Shown piece by piece: positions 22,441 to 34,900 of a stretch of DNA of 62,000 bases. This stretch comes from Nematostella vectensis (lineage: Eukaryota > Cnidaria > Anthozoa > Actiniaria > Edwardsiidae). Made by a program: the position numbers and the translations under genes. The number at the start of each line of letters is the position of its first letter. The first letter of the stretch is position 1. The DNA is taken from positions 859,340 through 921,339 of the forward strand of contig NC_064048.1 of assembly GCF_932526225.1 (NCBI RefSeq). Direction: 5' to 3'. A model generated the notes under the pieces. It saw nothing but the letters and a program-made list of their open reading frames with translations. It was not told the origin of the DNA and searched no databases.

Positions 22441-23330
22441 GTCAGAATGTAGCTTTGAAGCAAATATACATTAATGGCACTTATGTGAAGGGGAGGGGTT
22501 TTTAGAGCAATAGACAAAGCAACAACATGGTGTTATTTAAATTATAAATTTTTAAAGAAAGCAGTTATTTCTATCAATTCAAAATAATAAGGAAAGGGGA
22601 ATATCAGGTAACGAACTTGTGCTTTTGAAAAAATAAGTTATTTGAGGAAAGGTTAATTTTTATGAAACATCTCAAGTAGTCAATTTCTTCCTTTTCTCTC
22701 CATGTTGACTATTTTTCTTGCAATTGATATTCTTTGGTGTTTCAATTCTACCCCGCGTTTTCAAAACACGATTTGTTTTGGTTTTCTGTTCCGTCAGTAA
22801 AACCATTCTGAGCCAATCAGAGTCTCGCTGTGTGCACTTCCCTGGCTATCCTCTGGACGAAAACCAGACAGTGTCGCGACGGAAAGACAGGCAACTGCAC
22901 TTAGGCGAGAGATGGCAAGAGTCAGATTGGCTTAGAATAATTTGACTGGCGGAACAGAAAATCCCAAAAGACACAAACAAATTTATTTTTTTGAAAATGC
23001 GGCGTCGCGATATAACGGATTCGACAGTAATGATCAGGTTTTGTCTGAAATTAGAAATGTAGGACTTTCATTAGTGTCTTCCATTTTTAAGCCAATCTGT
23101 GTTTCTCCATTGCATTTATTTTTAATTAGCACTAGTATGGGTGGGCAAGTTAAAACAGGCTACCATATGCCAATAAAGGACGCCCGGTGAATCAATATGT
23201 AATGTGATGACAGGAAGTACATTTGTGGATTTTAATTTTAACATTTGTTTCTGAATAATCAGACCAATGAAGGGAGGAATCGTCATGAAATCCTTACATA
23301 AAAACCACAGTATCATCTAAACTTGTGTCC
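22441..23330. other. Non-coding gap
   Basis: Two 75-82 aa frames (22718-22945 and 22942-23190) have no domain or splice support. No repeat recognised. Confidence 0.45.
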
Positions 23331-23360
23331 AACTATATATATATATATATATATATAGTT
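23331..23360. repeat. (TA)12 microsatellite in a perfect palindrome
   Basis: aac, twelve TA dinucleotides, gtt: the whole 30-bp block is its own reverse complement and could extrude as a hairpin. Confidence 0.95.
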
Positions 23361-24606
23361 TAAACCTTTGAAATGCTATTACATTTATGACATATTCTTT
23401 ACAAGGACAAAGCTTATCAGAATGTTGTTTTGATAAAAAAAAAGAATTTACCATTAGTCTCTTGATAAAAATTTTCTATGAACTAAGACACCTTGAACTA
23501 TGACAGTCTTCTCGCACCAGGGGTTGTGTTTGTTGCCTTTAATGTACTGGATAATTTATGAGGGCTGGATCCATTTGTAGGGGCCATAATAAAATTTATA
23601 AATTTAGGTATTTTAGATCTCATTAAGATTTAAATTCTAAAGATGAGGAGAGCAGAATCCTGGACGCCTAGATCCCCATAACACTACTTCAGTCAGTCAA
23701 CGCAAAAGGTGTTTAATGGTGGCTCCGCTTTTAGGCAGTGCCTAAACCTATATATTAAATTTGTCAAAACTATCAAGATCTTTAGGTTTTATCGCTCGTT
23801 GCTCGATTTCTTTTTTCCTTGACTTGATTTTGCCCCAAACAAACGACTCAGGCACACTATTTATCCTTCTAGGAGTGAATTGCCTTTGGCACGATACGCG
23901 ATAACCAAAATGACTTCGTTTTGCCTTATCGAGTTTAGGATAAGTACAAATGTGTTACTGCAACGAAAAAAGGAAGCTAACTTTGATGCGTGCCTAATCT
24001 CACATTTTCCTTTCTTCTTTATGCTTGGATGATGTGATTGCACGTAATGCGAGGCTAGTGCCTTAAATATAATGCTTCCTCCATCACTTTGATAACACTC
24101 TTCTTGTTTTATAAGAGTCTTCTTTTTATGAAAGTCCAGCCTGGGATTTCGCCAAATTTTAAGAACATGCCAAGAACATGCCGAGGCTCAGAATCAAATT
24201 GTTTTGACAATAAAAACCTTAAAAACTATTTTTATTGATCAATTGTGTAATCATCTAGTAATAGTTTATGGGTGAAATATATTCATACTCTATAGCGCTT
24301 AGAGTCCATAATCGATTTCATGAACTATTACACATATATAGAAAAGAAAATTATTACTTGAAGCACTAAATCTGAATCCGGAAAACTTGTTTGCAAATCT
24401 AATCCAAGATGGCGGCTGTGATCGCCCACTAAACGCGTGAATGTAGGCTAAGTCAAGGGCATGATTTTTGGTTTTTTGATCTTCATGTATTTCGTAGAAG
24501 TTGTAAGGCAACGATTGGTGCTTCTACTTGGACTCCTAGAGATATAAAAACTATTACTTACCTTAAATGCTAAAGAAATATAGAACTCCAACCTGCAATA
24601 CGATTG
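23361..24606. other. Non-coding gap
   Basis: No exon or repeat recognised. Confidence 0.45.
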
Positions 24607-26518
24607 CCGACCTTCAGCCTATCTATACTTGTATTGGGTCCTCGGATGTCTACAAACTAAACTGGTAGTATTTACATGGTCAAATAGAACTGGGAAAAAT
24701 CTTTCAAGATGCTCTAGGTATACCCGATGCTGTCCTTGTCTGGTATCCGGAGTAGTCAATCAATCATATCACATGATCATATTGACCAATCAATGACTTA
24801 CATATAGCCCCATAAACCCATTTGACTGCACACAGCAAAGGAATTTATTGGTCAATATGTCATGATTGACAACGTTAACGAATTCAGCCGTAACATGTCT
24901 TCCCAGACATTACGTGTGATTCTGCATGTGACGCTTCATACGTTAGTTGTGAACATCAACAGGATTTTATATAAGCGTTTTTATTCAGCTCTTTTCCGCG
25001 TTAGACATAACTATTCGATTCATAAATACCGCTTGAACCCTAATTAGAATTTAATTTAATTTACACTTCAGCACTTTGAACACTCGGAAAGAATACACAG
25101 ACTTGTAGACTGCACTCTTTTTTAATGAGAACCTTTTCTATAAAAATGTCCTGCCTGAGATTTCACCAAATTTTAGGATGATGCTAAAAAATTGTCAAGG
25201 CTGAGGTAGCAGCTAAATATTACTTTGTTAGTCTGAAGCGTGGTAAAGTGCAGAATCAAATTGTGTTCAGTGTGTTCATAATAACAACCTTGAATATTAT
25301 TGCTATTCATCATTTCTATAGTTCTCTTCCTAATTCTTCTCTTCCTAGTTCTCTTTCTGTTCTCTTCCTAATAATTCAATGGGTATTATATTCTTATATT
25401 TACTGAAATTTAAGAATATCGTTATCTTCAGCCTTGAATTGCTCCAAAAATAAGAACGGCCCAGCCTCAACTGAAAATTAGACGTCTTATAAAAAAGAGT
25501 GTATTTTTCATTCAAACATGTGTCCTTAGTATTGAAGCTGAGATGGGAAGTCATTATTAGAACCGACCTTCAGCCTATCTATACTTGTATTGGATCCTCG
25601 GATGTCTACAAACTAAACTGGTAGTATTTACATGGTCAAATAGAACTGGGAAAAATCTTTCAAGATGCTCTAGGTATACCCGATGCTTTCCTTGTCTGGT
25701 ATCCGGAGTAGTCAATCAATCATATCACATGATCATATTGACCAATCAATGACTTACATATAGCCCCATAAACCCATTTGACTGCACACAGCAAAGGAAT
25801 TTATTGGTCAATATGTCATGATTGACAACGTTAACGAATTCAGCCGTAACATGTCTTCCCAGACATTACGTGTGATTCTGCATGTGACGCTTCATACGTG
25901 AGTTGTGAACATCAACAGGATCTTATATAAGCGTTTTTATTCAGCTCTTTTCCGCGTTAGACATAACTATTCGATTCATAAATACCGCTTGAACCCTAAT
26001 TAGAATTTAATTTAATTTACACTTCAGCACTTTGAACACTCGGAAAGAATACACAGACTTGTAGACTGCACTCTTTTTTTATGAGAACCTTTTCTATAAA
26101 AATGTCTTGCCTGAGATTTCACCAAATTTTAGGGTAATGCTAAGAAATTGTCAAGGCCCAGGTAGCAGCTAAATATTACTTTGTTAGTCTGAAGCGTGGT
26201 AAAGTGCAGAATCAAATTGTGTTCAGTGTGTTCATAATAACAACCTTGAATATTATTGCTATTCATCATTTCTATAGTTCTCTTCCTAATTCTTCTCTTC
26301 CTAGTTCTCTTTCTGTTCTCTTCCTAATAATTCATTGGGTATTATATTCTAATATTTACTGAAATTTAAGAATATCGTTATCTTCAGCCTTGAATTGCTC
26401 CAAAAATAAGAACGGCCCAGCCTCAACTGAAAATTAGACGTCTTATAAAAAAGAGTGTATTTTTCATTCAAACATGTGTCCTTAGTATTGAAGCTTAGAT
26501 GGGAAGTCATTATTAGAA
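24607..26518. repeat. 956-bp tandem segmental duplication
   Basis: Copy 1 is 24607-25562 and copy 2 is 25563-26518, starting with gaccttcagcctatctatac at 24609 and 25565. I counted about fourteen differences by eye (for example gggtcctc/ggatcctc and gatgctgtcc/gatgctttcc), so identity is near 98.5 percent. Each copy holds a 61-residue frame that begins MIDNVNEFSRN in copy 1, a tatataag box and a pyrimidine-rich stretch of ttcttctcttcctagttctc. No known domain is present. Confidence 0.95.
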
Positions 26519-26773
26519 CTCTTGAGATATAGAGCTTTCCTTCACGAGTCCAGGTATGTTGGTGTCAGATTTCTCTTCTAATTATATCTTCAATAAGAAC
26601 TGAATATTCCGCAAGCTTAGGATATTCCTATCTCTAGCCCCGAGGGCCGGAACAGTATCATCACGTACTCATACTCGGGTGTGGATAGATAGCATGATAA
26701 AATCTACACTGCATTGATATGTGTCTAGTCATAAAATTTAGTAGAGGCACTACTAAAAAACTATTCGCAAAAC

Positions 26774-26783
26774 GTTGCGTGTT
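26774..26783. other. Candidate target-site duplication, left copy
   Basis: gttgcgtgtt lies 3 bp outside the left TIR. The same ten bases occur 4 bp outside the right TIR at 27578-27587. Confidence 0.5.
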
Positions 26784-26786
26784 ACC

Positions 26787-27573
26787 CTGCTAGCAGAGGC
26801 CTCTTTTCTCTGTATTTCGCTGTGCTGGAGTTCGCGAGGAAAAGATACCTCTGCCATGGGTCGAAACTGTTTCTGTTGCGCATGCGTGAGCGTTAATAAG
26901 CGACCGACGTGCCAAAACCCGTACCATCGCGCGAAAGCTGTCAATATGCTTTGCATGGGTTTAGTCGGAAATCATGAATCAAACTCCGGTTAGTTCTTCT
27001 CTTCGAAAAAAGAAAACAACTGTTCAATTTCAATCACCTAAAACGTCACTAAAAAGATTGAACAACAAACGCAGCAAAGACGAGTTTTGTCTTGTTTGTG
27101 GAATTAAAATTCAAGATATCTGGGCAGGCGAGTTTCTTCAATGTAAATATCGCACAGTTGGATTCGAAGAAAATGTTACAAAACTTTTTGGTAAACTTAG
27201 ATCAGCTATTCCCAGAAGAATATGCAAAACCTGTAAACGGAAGATTGACTCGTTTGTCAAAAGAGAGAAAATTCTGAATGAAGATAAGGCATTGAATGGC
27301 TTCTTTTATAATTCGTCGCGTGATATTTCTACGGAGGACGCCTTTTCGAATGCGGGCTTATTATCCGGCAGCGGATATACGTTTTATGCATGCGCTAGTC
27401 ATTGTGGGCTCAAATAGTGGCCAGTAATTAATGAACGGAGCATGCGCACTGGATCTCGTCCACGATCGTGGACGGCGGTTTGATTAAACGAACTTGCGAC
27501 CCATGGCAGAGGTATCTTTTCCTCGCGAACTCCAGCCCAGCGAAATACAGAGAAAAGAGGCCTCTGCTAGCAG
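26787..27573. mobile_element. DNA transposon with 77-bp terminal inverted repeats
   Basis: The left arm (about 26787-26863) starts ctgctagcagaggcctcttt and ends ctctgccatgggtcg. The right arm (about 27497-27573) is its inverse with one mismatch. The flanks share the ten-base direct repeat gttgcgtgtt (26774-26783 and 27578-27587). Near-identical arms mean a young insertion. Long TIRs and a 9-10 bp target duplication would fit Mutator-like elements, but no transposase is present. The element carries one 147-aa frame (next entry). The outermost ctgctagcag is itself a palindrome. Confidence 0.88.
26974..27417 (+). CDS. Transposon-borne Cys4 (ZAD-like) protein
   Basis: 147-aa frame from ATG 26974 to TAG 27415-27417, lying wholly between the two TIRs. 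The N-terminus is basic (SLRKKKTT, KRLNNKRSK). A C-x2-C pair (C39, C42, in FCLVCG) and a second pair (C84, C87, in ICKTCKRK) lie about 40 residues apart, with hydrophobic and charged sequence between. This is the Cys4 spacing of ZAD-type zinc-coordinating domains at the start of DNA-binding proteins. No DDE catalytic domain is visible, so it is not a complete transposase. It may be the DNA-binding exon of one, an accessory protein, or a captured host exon. Length, start codon and composition are normal for a protein. Function unknown. Confidence 0.5.
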   Translation: MNQTPVSSSLRKKKTTVQFQSPKTSLKRLNNKRSKDEFCLVCGIKIQDIWAGEFLQCKYRTVGFEENVTKLFGKLRSAIPRRICKTCKRKIDSFVKREKILNEDKALNGFFYNSSRDISTEDAFSNAGLLSGSGYTFYACASHCGLK

Positions 27574-27587
27574 AGAAGTTGCGTGTT

Positions 27588-28765
27588 GGCTTTGATAGCA
27601 AAGACCCGCCTCTTTCTAATTGTTTATCTTGGAGTTCTGCTGAGGTAGTAGCCTGTATAGTTTGTGGTTGGGATTCGCCATGAATTCGCTGAAGAGTCTG
27701 TTTGTTGCAACCTCACGCCTTTCGTGTAGTGGTAAATGGTCGTCTACGCATTTTAATATGAATAATACATATTATGGGATCACGAGATGAGGGTTTTTGG
27801 ATATATTACTGTGTTCTAAACCCGAGATCAAGAAATTAAAAGAATACGGGACTGTACTTATGATTATTTTTTCGATAACGTTGTTAAAACTTGAAAAACC
27901 GCTCCTCAAGATTTCATATTTTCAAAAACTAATTTCGTTGCTTTGCCTTTGCCGCCCTTTTGTTGTATTACTTTTTACAATAATTCTACAATAAGTTCAA
28001 TTGATTCTTTTGCTCCTTCTTTTGCTCGTTTCTATTTTACTCAAAGGGTTCACACACGAAATTTCAGCGAGATAACTCTAATATTCAAAAAGGCGAGTGC
28101 GCAGACCACCTATCTACATCTTGATTGTAGTCTTTCTATTCAGACCACCTAGGTTACATGTATTTTATTGCCATAATTAATCCCTTTTTTAATTTCTAAT
28201 TAACCCGTTAACACTATTTTTGAGCTGAATTTACAGAAAACAGGCCGACAACAGATACCTCCCCCTATTTTGATCTTTTTACCCTTCAAAGTGCATCACT
28301 GCTGTACCTAATCAGCAGAATCTAAGCTTTCCAACAGTGCTTTGCGTTCCCATCTCTAATCCCTAATCGCTATGCTAATTCGAGCACAAGTTGATGTCTT
28401 TTGTATTTTCCATAAAAAATACATTACATGAGTTAACTAACTGGATACAAGAGCAAAGCAATAGTTCATATGTGAGGAGGGGTCACTCCATGTGACCCAC
28501 ATATATATGACGATATATACTGTTGTTAAATATGTAACTAAAAATCCGAGTACATTATGCATTCCCTCACGGTTATAAGTTCTTTTGTGAAAAATTATGT
28601 GAGTTAAATGGTTGCATTAAAAAAAATTAAAGTACAGTGCTTGTGGAAGCTTATTGCAAAGATCGCTAAGAACAAGCACTTTGTGGATGAAATTCACTCG
28701 TTTATATATGGCCACATATTTGGTAAATATGTTATACAAGTAGTCCAAGTGCATTGCCTTGGTTA
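27588..28765. other. Non-coding gap
   Basis: Contains one isolated unit of the 44-bp repeat family at about 28100-28150 (gaccacctatctacatcttg, then attgtagtctttctatt). No exon recognised. Confidence 0.5.
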
Positions 28766-28920
28766 ACCCCGTGGCTTCAATTACTGGCTTCAAGCGTTAA
28801 AAATAGTTCTCTGTGAACAAAAACACTTTAATATGCATGACAGTTCAAGTACAGATCCTTGAAGAACCCCGTGTGTCCAGCTAATGGCTACAAGCGTTAA
28901 AAACAAGTTCCTTCTGTAGG
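28766..28920. repeat. Diverged duplication spanning the NWD1 stop codon
   Basis: 28766-28820 and 28863-28920 share aaccccgtg, aat/taatggct, caagcgttaaaaa and agtt, then ctctg against ccttctg. The duplicate therefore contains the last NWD1 codons and its stop (28881), plus a copy in the 3' UTR. Confidence 0.6.
28827..28832 (-). terminator. Candidate poly(A) signal ATTAAA for NWD1
   Basis: TTTAAT on the + strand is ATTAAA on the - strand, about 50 bases beyond the NWD1 stop codon. A short 3' UTR would result. Confidence 0.35.
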
Positions 28921-31900
28921 GGAACACCCTCATACGCATTTCCGATTCTCGTCTTCTCTTCCGACTTGATCCCAAGTGAGATCAGGAGAGGTGTCTTCGG
29001 AACAGGGAAAACAAGGACGCCTCCAAGGGCGTGCACGTGCAGGGGCGTGGGCTCCCAATCCAACGTCATACTCGCAATTCTCTCACCGTTCACCAAGTCC
29101 CATGCGTCAAACGTGTTACGGTGGAACGTGTAAGCTAACTTCTCTGATGGCTGCATGAGAATCTTGTGGGTTGGCGGTGTGTCGAAGACCGCAAGAAGGC
29201 TACCGCTGTCCATACTCCACATCTGCAGGCGGCAATCGTGGGCACCTTTGCACGTTATGATGACGTCACACCTTCGTGACACATTGGTTACTCTGACGTC
29301 ATCAGTTTCAAGTAGAAGCTTCAATTTCCCGTCCGGTATGGACCATACTGTTGGCGTACCGTCCTTGGTAAGGGCGACGAGGACTTCACCTTCTCTTGAT
29401 ATCGAGGCCCCTTGTAGCTTCAGCTCTTCTCCCTTAATCTTCAGTACACGGTTCTTTCCTGATTTACAGTAAAATGACACAAGCGGTAGCGATCGTCTTT
29501 TCTTTGAATCGACAGCCAGCAACGCACAGATGATGACGGCGCCATTCTTGGACATGATAGCTTCAGAAATCGGTCGCTTCTTACCAATGTTGTATTTGTG
29601 AGAGACTCTACCCTTCTCGATGTTCCAGATCTTGATGAATCCTTTTTCTCGGGAAAATGCAACGAAATGATGCTGATCAAAGAAACCGATAGCCCAAAGT
29701 ACTCCTGCATCCCCTGGTAGGAATCTCTCGATCTTGCCTGCCCTCAGATCAATAACACCAAACAGGAATGTTTGGTTGTGCTCATTGAAGACCTTTAGGA
29801 CACCCCTCGTAGGGCTACACATTCGAAGCTCGTTCAACCCACACGAGTACCGTAAGCAACGCACCATTTTCGGGACCCCGTCACTTACGTACCACATTTG
29901 CAACTCCTTCTGCCCATTCATGATAGCTTTGGTTGCTAGGTAACAATCGTCGTTGCTAGGATACGAGCTACCGATGACGCTATCATCGGAATTTTGACTG
30001 GATCCGTAAGATTCTACTTTGGCGAGATTGTAAATTCGGAGGACTTTATCATGACATATGGCATAGAGTTTATTACCATCATCGGAGTACACATTTGTGC
30101 AATCAATGTTTTCTTGAAAAAGAGAGTGCTTAGGGATCTTCTTTACTTCATTGCGGCAGAGGTGGGTTATGATGATTTCTTTATCGATGAAACTGACTGC
30201 CTTGAGGCCATCCATTGTAATGTGCAACCTGTTTAACCCGAAGTACGCATCATAGCACTCAACGACGCGGAGCAAGTGCTGTGACGACAGATCAAAGATG
30301 TGCAAGTTCTTCGTCTTGGCTGTTAGAACGACGACTTCCCTCTGAGCAGAAATCCTTATTTCTTTGACCCTTTCATCCAGCTTGAAAACAGTTGACTCCT
30401 CACCGTTCTTAGCATTAAGGAGATGAAAGCCTTCTTCATGGGCACTATAAACGATGATGTCATCTTTTGCATCTAATGCCTTTAGCGTCTCTACTCCGAT
30501 ATCAGGCAAAGGCAATTCACGAACTAGCTCCTGGGTCTCTGTGCTAAAAATCTTTACTCCGGTATCGCCCATAGCTGCGACTAGTTTTTCATCATCTAGG
30601 AACGAGAAGGGGTAGACAACGTTTAGCATCGGCTGGCTAAGCACTTTGAAGCGGCGAATGATCTGTTTTATTTGGGTGTCGACAAGCATCAGATGCTGCG
30701 CCCCACCAACGAGAAGATGGCCGTCTTTCAATTCACTTGCTCGTAGCATCCAACGAAACGCTCTTTCGTCCTCAGGCAGCCTTAGGCTTACTCTTCCAAC
30801 TATTTTCCCTGTTGCAGCAGCTAGAATTTGGATATCCAGACCTAGTTTGGAGGCCGAGCAAACAAAGACGGTTTCTCTGTCACAGCTGAACGCGCAGTAT
30901 GCATTTTGATCATTTACAACAGTTGATGACATCAGCACACCGCCAGGGCAGGTCAAGCATTTTTGGCTTGAAACAAACGTGGGGACATCAGATAAACTGG
31001 CTTGACTGGCTTTAGAAGCAAGTTTGACGAGAAAAGGATATTTGTTGCTTTGGCTAGTCACGTGTGACAGACGTCCTAACACTTGGGCCGCAAACTGGTT
31101 CCCGTCATGCCTCAGTGCCATCGATGACAAATGCAAGAACTGTTCTATCAGAAGAAGCTCCTTGTCATTGGTGAAAACGCTGGTAGCCATGGAAACATCT
31201 TCAATGACATCATCTAAGGATGTGGCTCTTATCTTGGTAGCAAGGAAGTCGAAGTCGCATAGTGATTGAAGCTTAAGTTCTTCGACGTTTTTCGATCGAA
31301 CCAAATGAAAAGGCAATTCATTCAGTTTTCGCCGGTTGAAAACAGGTTTGACAGGGTTCTCATCGAACATCAGTGGTTGCTTAGCAATAAGACGATCTTT
31401 AGCTACAGTTGTACCTTCTCTGGTCTTGTGTGGTTTCTTTTTCCCGTCGGACCATTTTCCACTAAAGAACTCAGCCATATTTGCGTGAAACCTCAAAACT
31501 TCGTCTTCCTTCAAGTACCGTTCCACAGCAGTCTCTATGAACTGCCTGTGGTACCAGTATACCACAGGTATCCCATCTGCCCCTCTTTCAATTAAGTAAT
31601 CTTGCACGTCGGCATGTAAGCGGAACCATAGCAACGGGATCATTCTCCTGATTGGTGGAGTCCAGAATTGATAGATGTCATCCAGTACCGTGTCATCTAG
31701 CGATAGCAGATCGTCGAGCTCGGGTTGTGTTAGACCAGACCTTGACGCAGTGATGTAACCAAAGACTTTACTAACTAAAACCCTTCCATGTAGCCTTTCA
31801 AGCCTATCAAACAACGCATTGATGATTCCTTTCACGTCTTTTTTCACAATTGTCTCGCTCTTATCCGTATAGGACCTCCATCGGATTGCCTCGTCAAACG

Positions 31901-34900
31901 CAAGTTTCAAGTACAGAGGAAGCTGACACGATTTGAAGGCTTCAAGTACTGCACTCTTTTGATGAGGCTGAAGGCAGCGACCCGCTTCCTGCAGCCAGCC
32001 TTCGAGGATGACGTCAGCCTCGTGAAATGATAGCACTGGGACCTCCATAAAGCACGTCTCCGGTAAGAGGGCCTGGGGAAGAGCGACCAGATTCGAATTT
32101 AATAAATGGTCTTTGTCAGCCGCCATTTGTCAACCTAGTTAAACACCAAGTATCACAAAGCAGCCATTTGTCAACCTAGTTAAACACCAAGTATCACAAA
32201 TGCAGCCATTTGTCAACCTAGTTAAACACCAAGTATAACAAAGCAGCCATTTGTCAACCTAGTTAAACACCAAGTATGACAAAGCAGCCATTTGTCAAAC
32301 TAGTTAAACACCAAGTATGACAAAGCAGCCATTTGTCAAACTAGTTAAACACCAAGTATAACAAAGCCGCCATTTGTCAACCTAGTTAAACACCAAGTAT
32401 GACAAAGCAGCCATTTGTCAACCTAGTTAAACACCAAGTATGACAAAGCAGCCATTTACATTACTTTGTCTTTTGATAATAATTCGGGATATTTATAGTA
32501 TTTACATGTCTTGTGCTAGCAGTATTTAGCCTGTTGCGTTTCCTGTTTGTATTTTCAAGCTTAAATTGAATTCAAGTGAATTGCTTGAATCGAGCCAATG
32601 GAAGGAGAGTTTGTTAGGCTAAATTCTATAAGAGTCATTTTCTTTCCTAATACATTGACTGCAATGTTCCTTCATGTCCGTGACGTAGAAAACTCGGGCA
32701 AGTAACTTTGCAAAATCTGGGCTAACAAACCCGACTTATGGTCGTTTTCGGTACCATAACGACCAGGCACAAAGAATGCGCAGGCAACACACAATTTAAG
32801 TTACATTTGGTACAAAGGAAACAGAAACCCGTTCCGTAAGTTATAGTTCAGAGAATCAACAGGCAAACTAATACCTTAAGTGGCGTCATGAAACCACAAG
32901 AACACATACCTCAAGATATTGTTAAAACTCCATAAATGCACAGGCAACCCGCACTTTAAGTTATGGTTTTGGCATTTTTAATCCAAAGGCAACCCATACC
33001 TTCAGATACGGCAAGCATCGGTATTCTTCCCCAGGGAGGGTAGACAGGACGGCAAACACGTTGTCCGGTAGCTGTTTTGGCCACCAGTCAAGCTCCTGTC
33101 CGAATGTGTCCCCGGTCAGCTGATCCAGCGAGTCGAGCACAAGAACGATCTTATGCTGCCGTGAAGCGCGTGCGAGGCATTCTGGGAGATATTCCGACAG
33201 TGATTTTAGATCCTGTTTAAAAAAAATGGATTGAGAATTCAATTTTGAAGCCCTTTGCAAGATATGATCAGATGCGCTTCACGTGCCCTTGTTTTCTATA
33301 AACATTGAGAGGCAGGACCTCTGGCTTGGTGTCCTCAACCGAGAAGGCGAGGGATTCACAGTCCCAATGTTGAGATTCATGTTTTTTGTACCTAACACAT
33401 CCCAAAGGTATCCTGACCCTGGTTCGCGAGGATAACATTGCACACTTCATCTTAGAGGTTTCAAATAAAACCAGACCATGTCTTATTACACCGGAATAGT
33501 ACTTTAATAAATGTCTTTTTACCTCAGGTACTCGTGCAAGGGTAACTCCCGCGATCCGACAGAGTTGAGAGCAAATGCTATGAAGAAGCAACCGTGTACT
33601 GGATGAGTCGGGGGATGTCCCAAGGAAACGATACACGACAGCACAAGACTCGGGATCACTTGCCTGAAACCGATACACGACAACATTAGATGCACGATTT
33701 ACGACATTAAATACACGACAATAAAAGACAACCCTAGACTCGAGATCAAAGACAAGCGACAAAAAGGCAAAATTACATTAAAGATAAAATAACACACTCA
33801 CCTCGAGTGATGACGTCATCCACGATCTCATCACCATAGCGACCTTGGCCATGATTGACGTTTTACCACACCCCGATTCTCCATGTATAACCACAATCCT
33901 TCGCGGGTTCTGAATCCTTTCCCTAATGGAGCCAAGAAATTGTTTCCTCCCCTGAAAAGTCTTGCACTTCTTTTGACAAAACGTCCCTTGGTCAAATAAC
34001 TCTTTCGCAAGGGAGTCTCTCTCAATGGTTTTCTCCTTTTCGGCTATCGATAGATAAGAAAATATAGTTTATAATAGTAATGGGCGATACTAGGTGATAT
34101 CAGAATGACATTCGTTGTATCATATTTATCAGCACATGTAGTGATAGGAAATTTTAACGAATAGGATTTCAGTATTTTCGCTGGCATTAAATCTTAAATA
34201 TATTTTATTCATAAGGATTTAATACAATAAACAAAATATTACATGGCCACTAGCGAATAGGCAGATAATATCTATCACTCGTTTGCTCACAGGCTTCCCA
34301 CCCGCGTCAGTGAAGGATTTCTAAGGACATACAAATTCACGCGAATAATTATCTATGAGTTATATCTTCATTCTCTTATTCATGAAATAAACTTAGTTGG
34401 GATGTAAATGTATACGTCTTAGGTGGTTTTTCATCCCTAGAAGCTCAAATTTACGATTTTAGAGTGACAAGTTTGTCTCTTATTTTGTGTCGATACTAAG
34501 TATGTTAATGACACAAGGCTGGAAACTTAATTTTGACTGCTTCAGCTTCAGTGGCGCAACAAGGTGGAATAATCCGCCCCCCCCCCCTCCCCCCCCCGTC
34601 CGCTGCCTTGTTGCGCCTCGTTCTCGTGCTTCGTTCCGCTGACCTATGCCCTGGTTTTACGGGGAGGAACATAATTTACGCGCATTTTTACCAAGTTTCA
34701 TAAGAGGTAATTTTTAAAGACAATTCTCTATTGCCCAACCCACCGTAGACACCGTAGGTCCTCAAAATTTGCTGACACAGAGTGACTAAATGAAGGAAAA
34801 TGAGTTTTTTTTTTCGCCCATGAAAATCGCAAACGCCCATTCCATTTTCCCCCGATGGATAGCTACAATCTGATGGTGGATTGTTCAATGTTAACGTGGG

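Noticed and set aside
24862-25047. 61-aa frame in each duplication copy
   Set aside because: No domain or signal peptide. It is carried in both copies only because of the recent duplication.
28976-31595. Several + strand frames of 60-109 aa opposite NWD1 exon 9
   Set aside because: Antisense shadows of the WD40 exon.
33268-33762. 164-aa - strand frame around NWD1 exon 7
   Set aside because: It reads through introns 6 and 7 in part. Only 33523-33663 is coding by splice phase and family motif.
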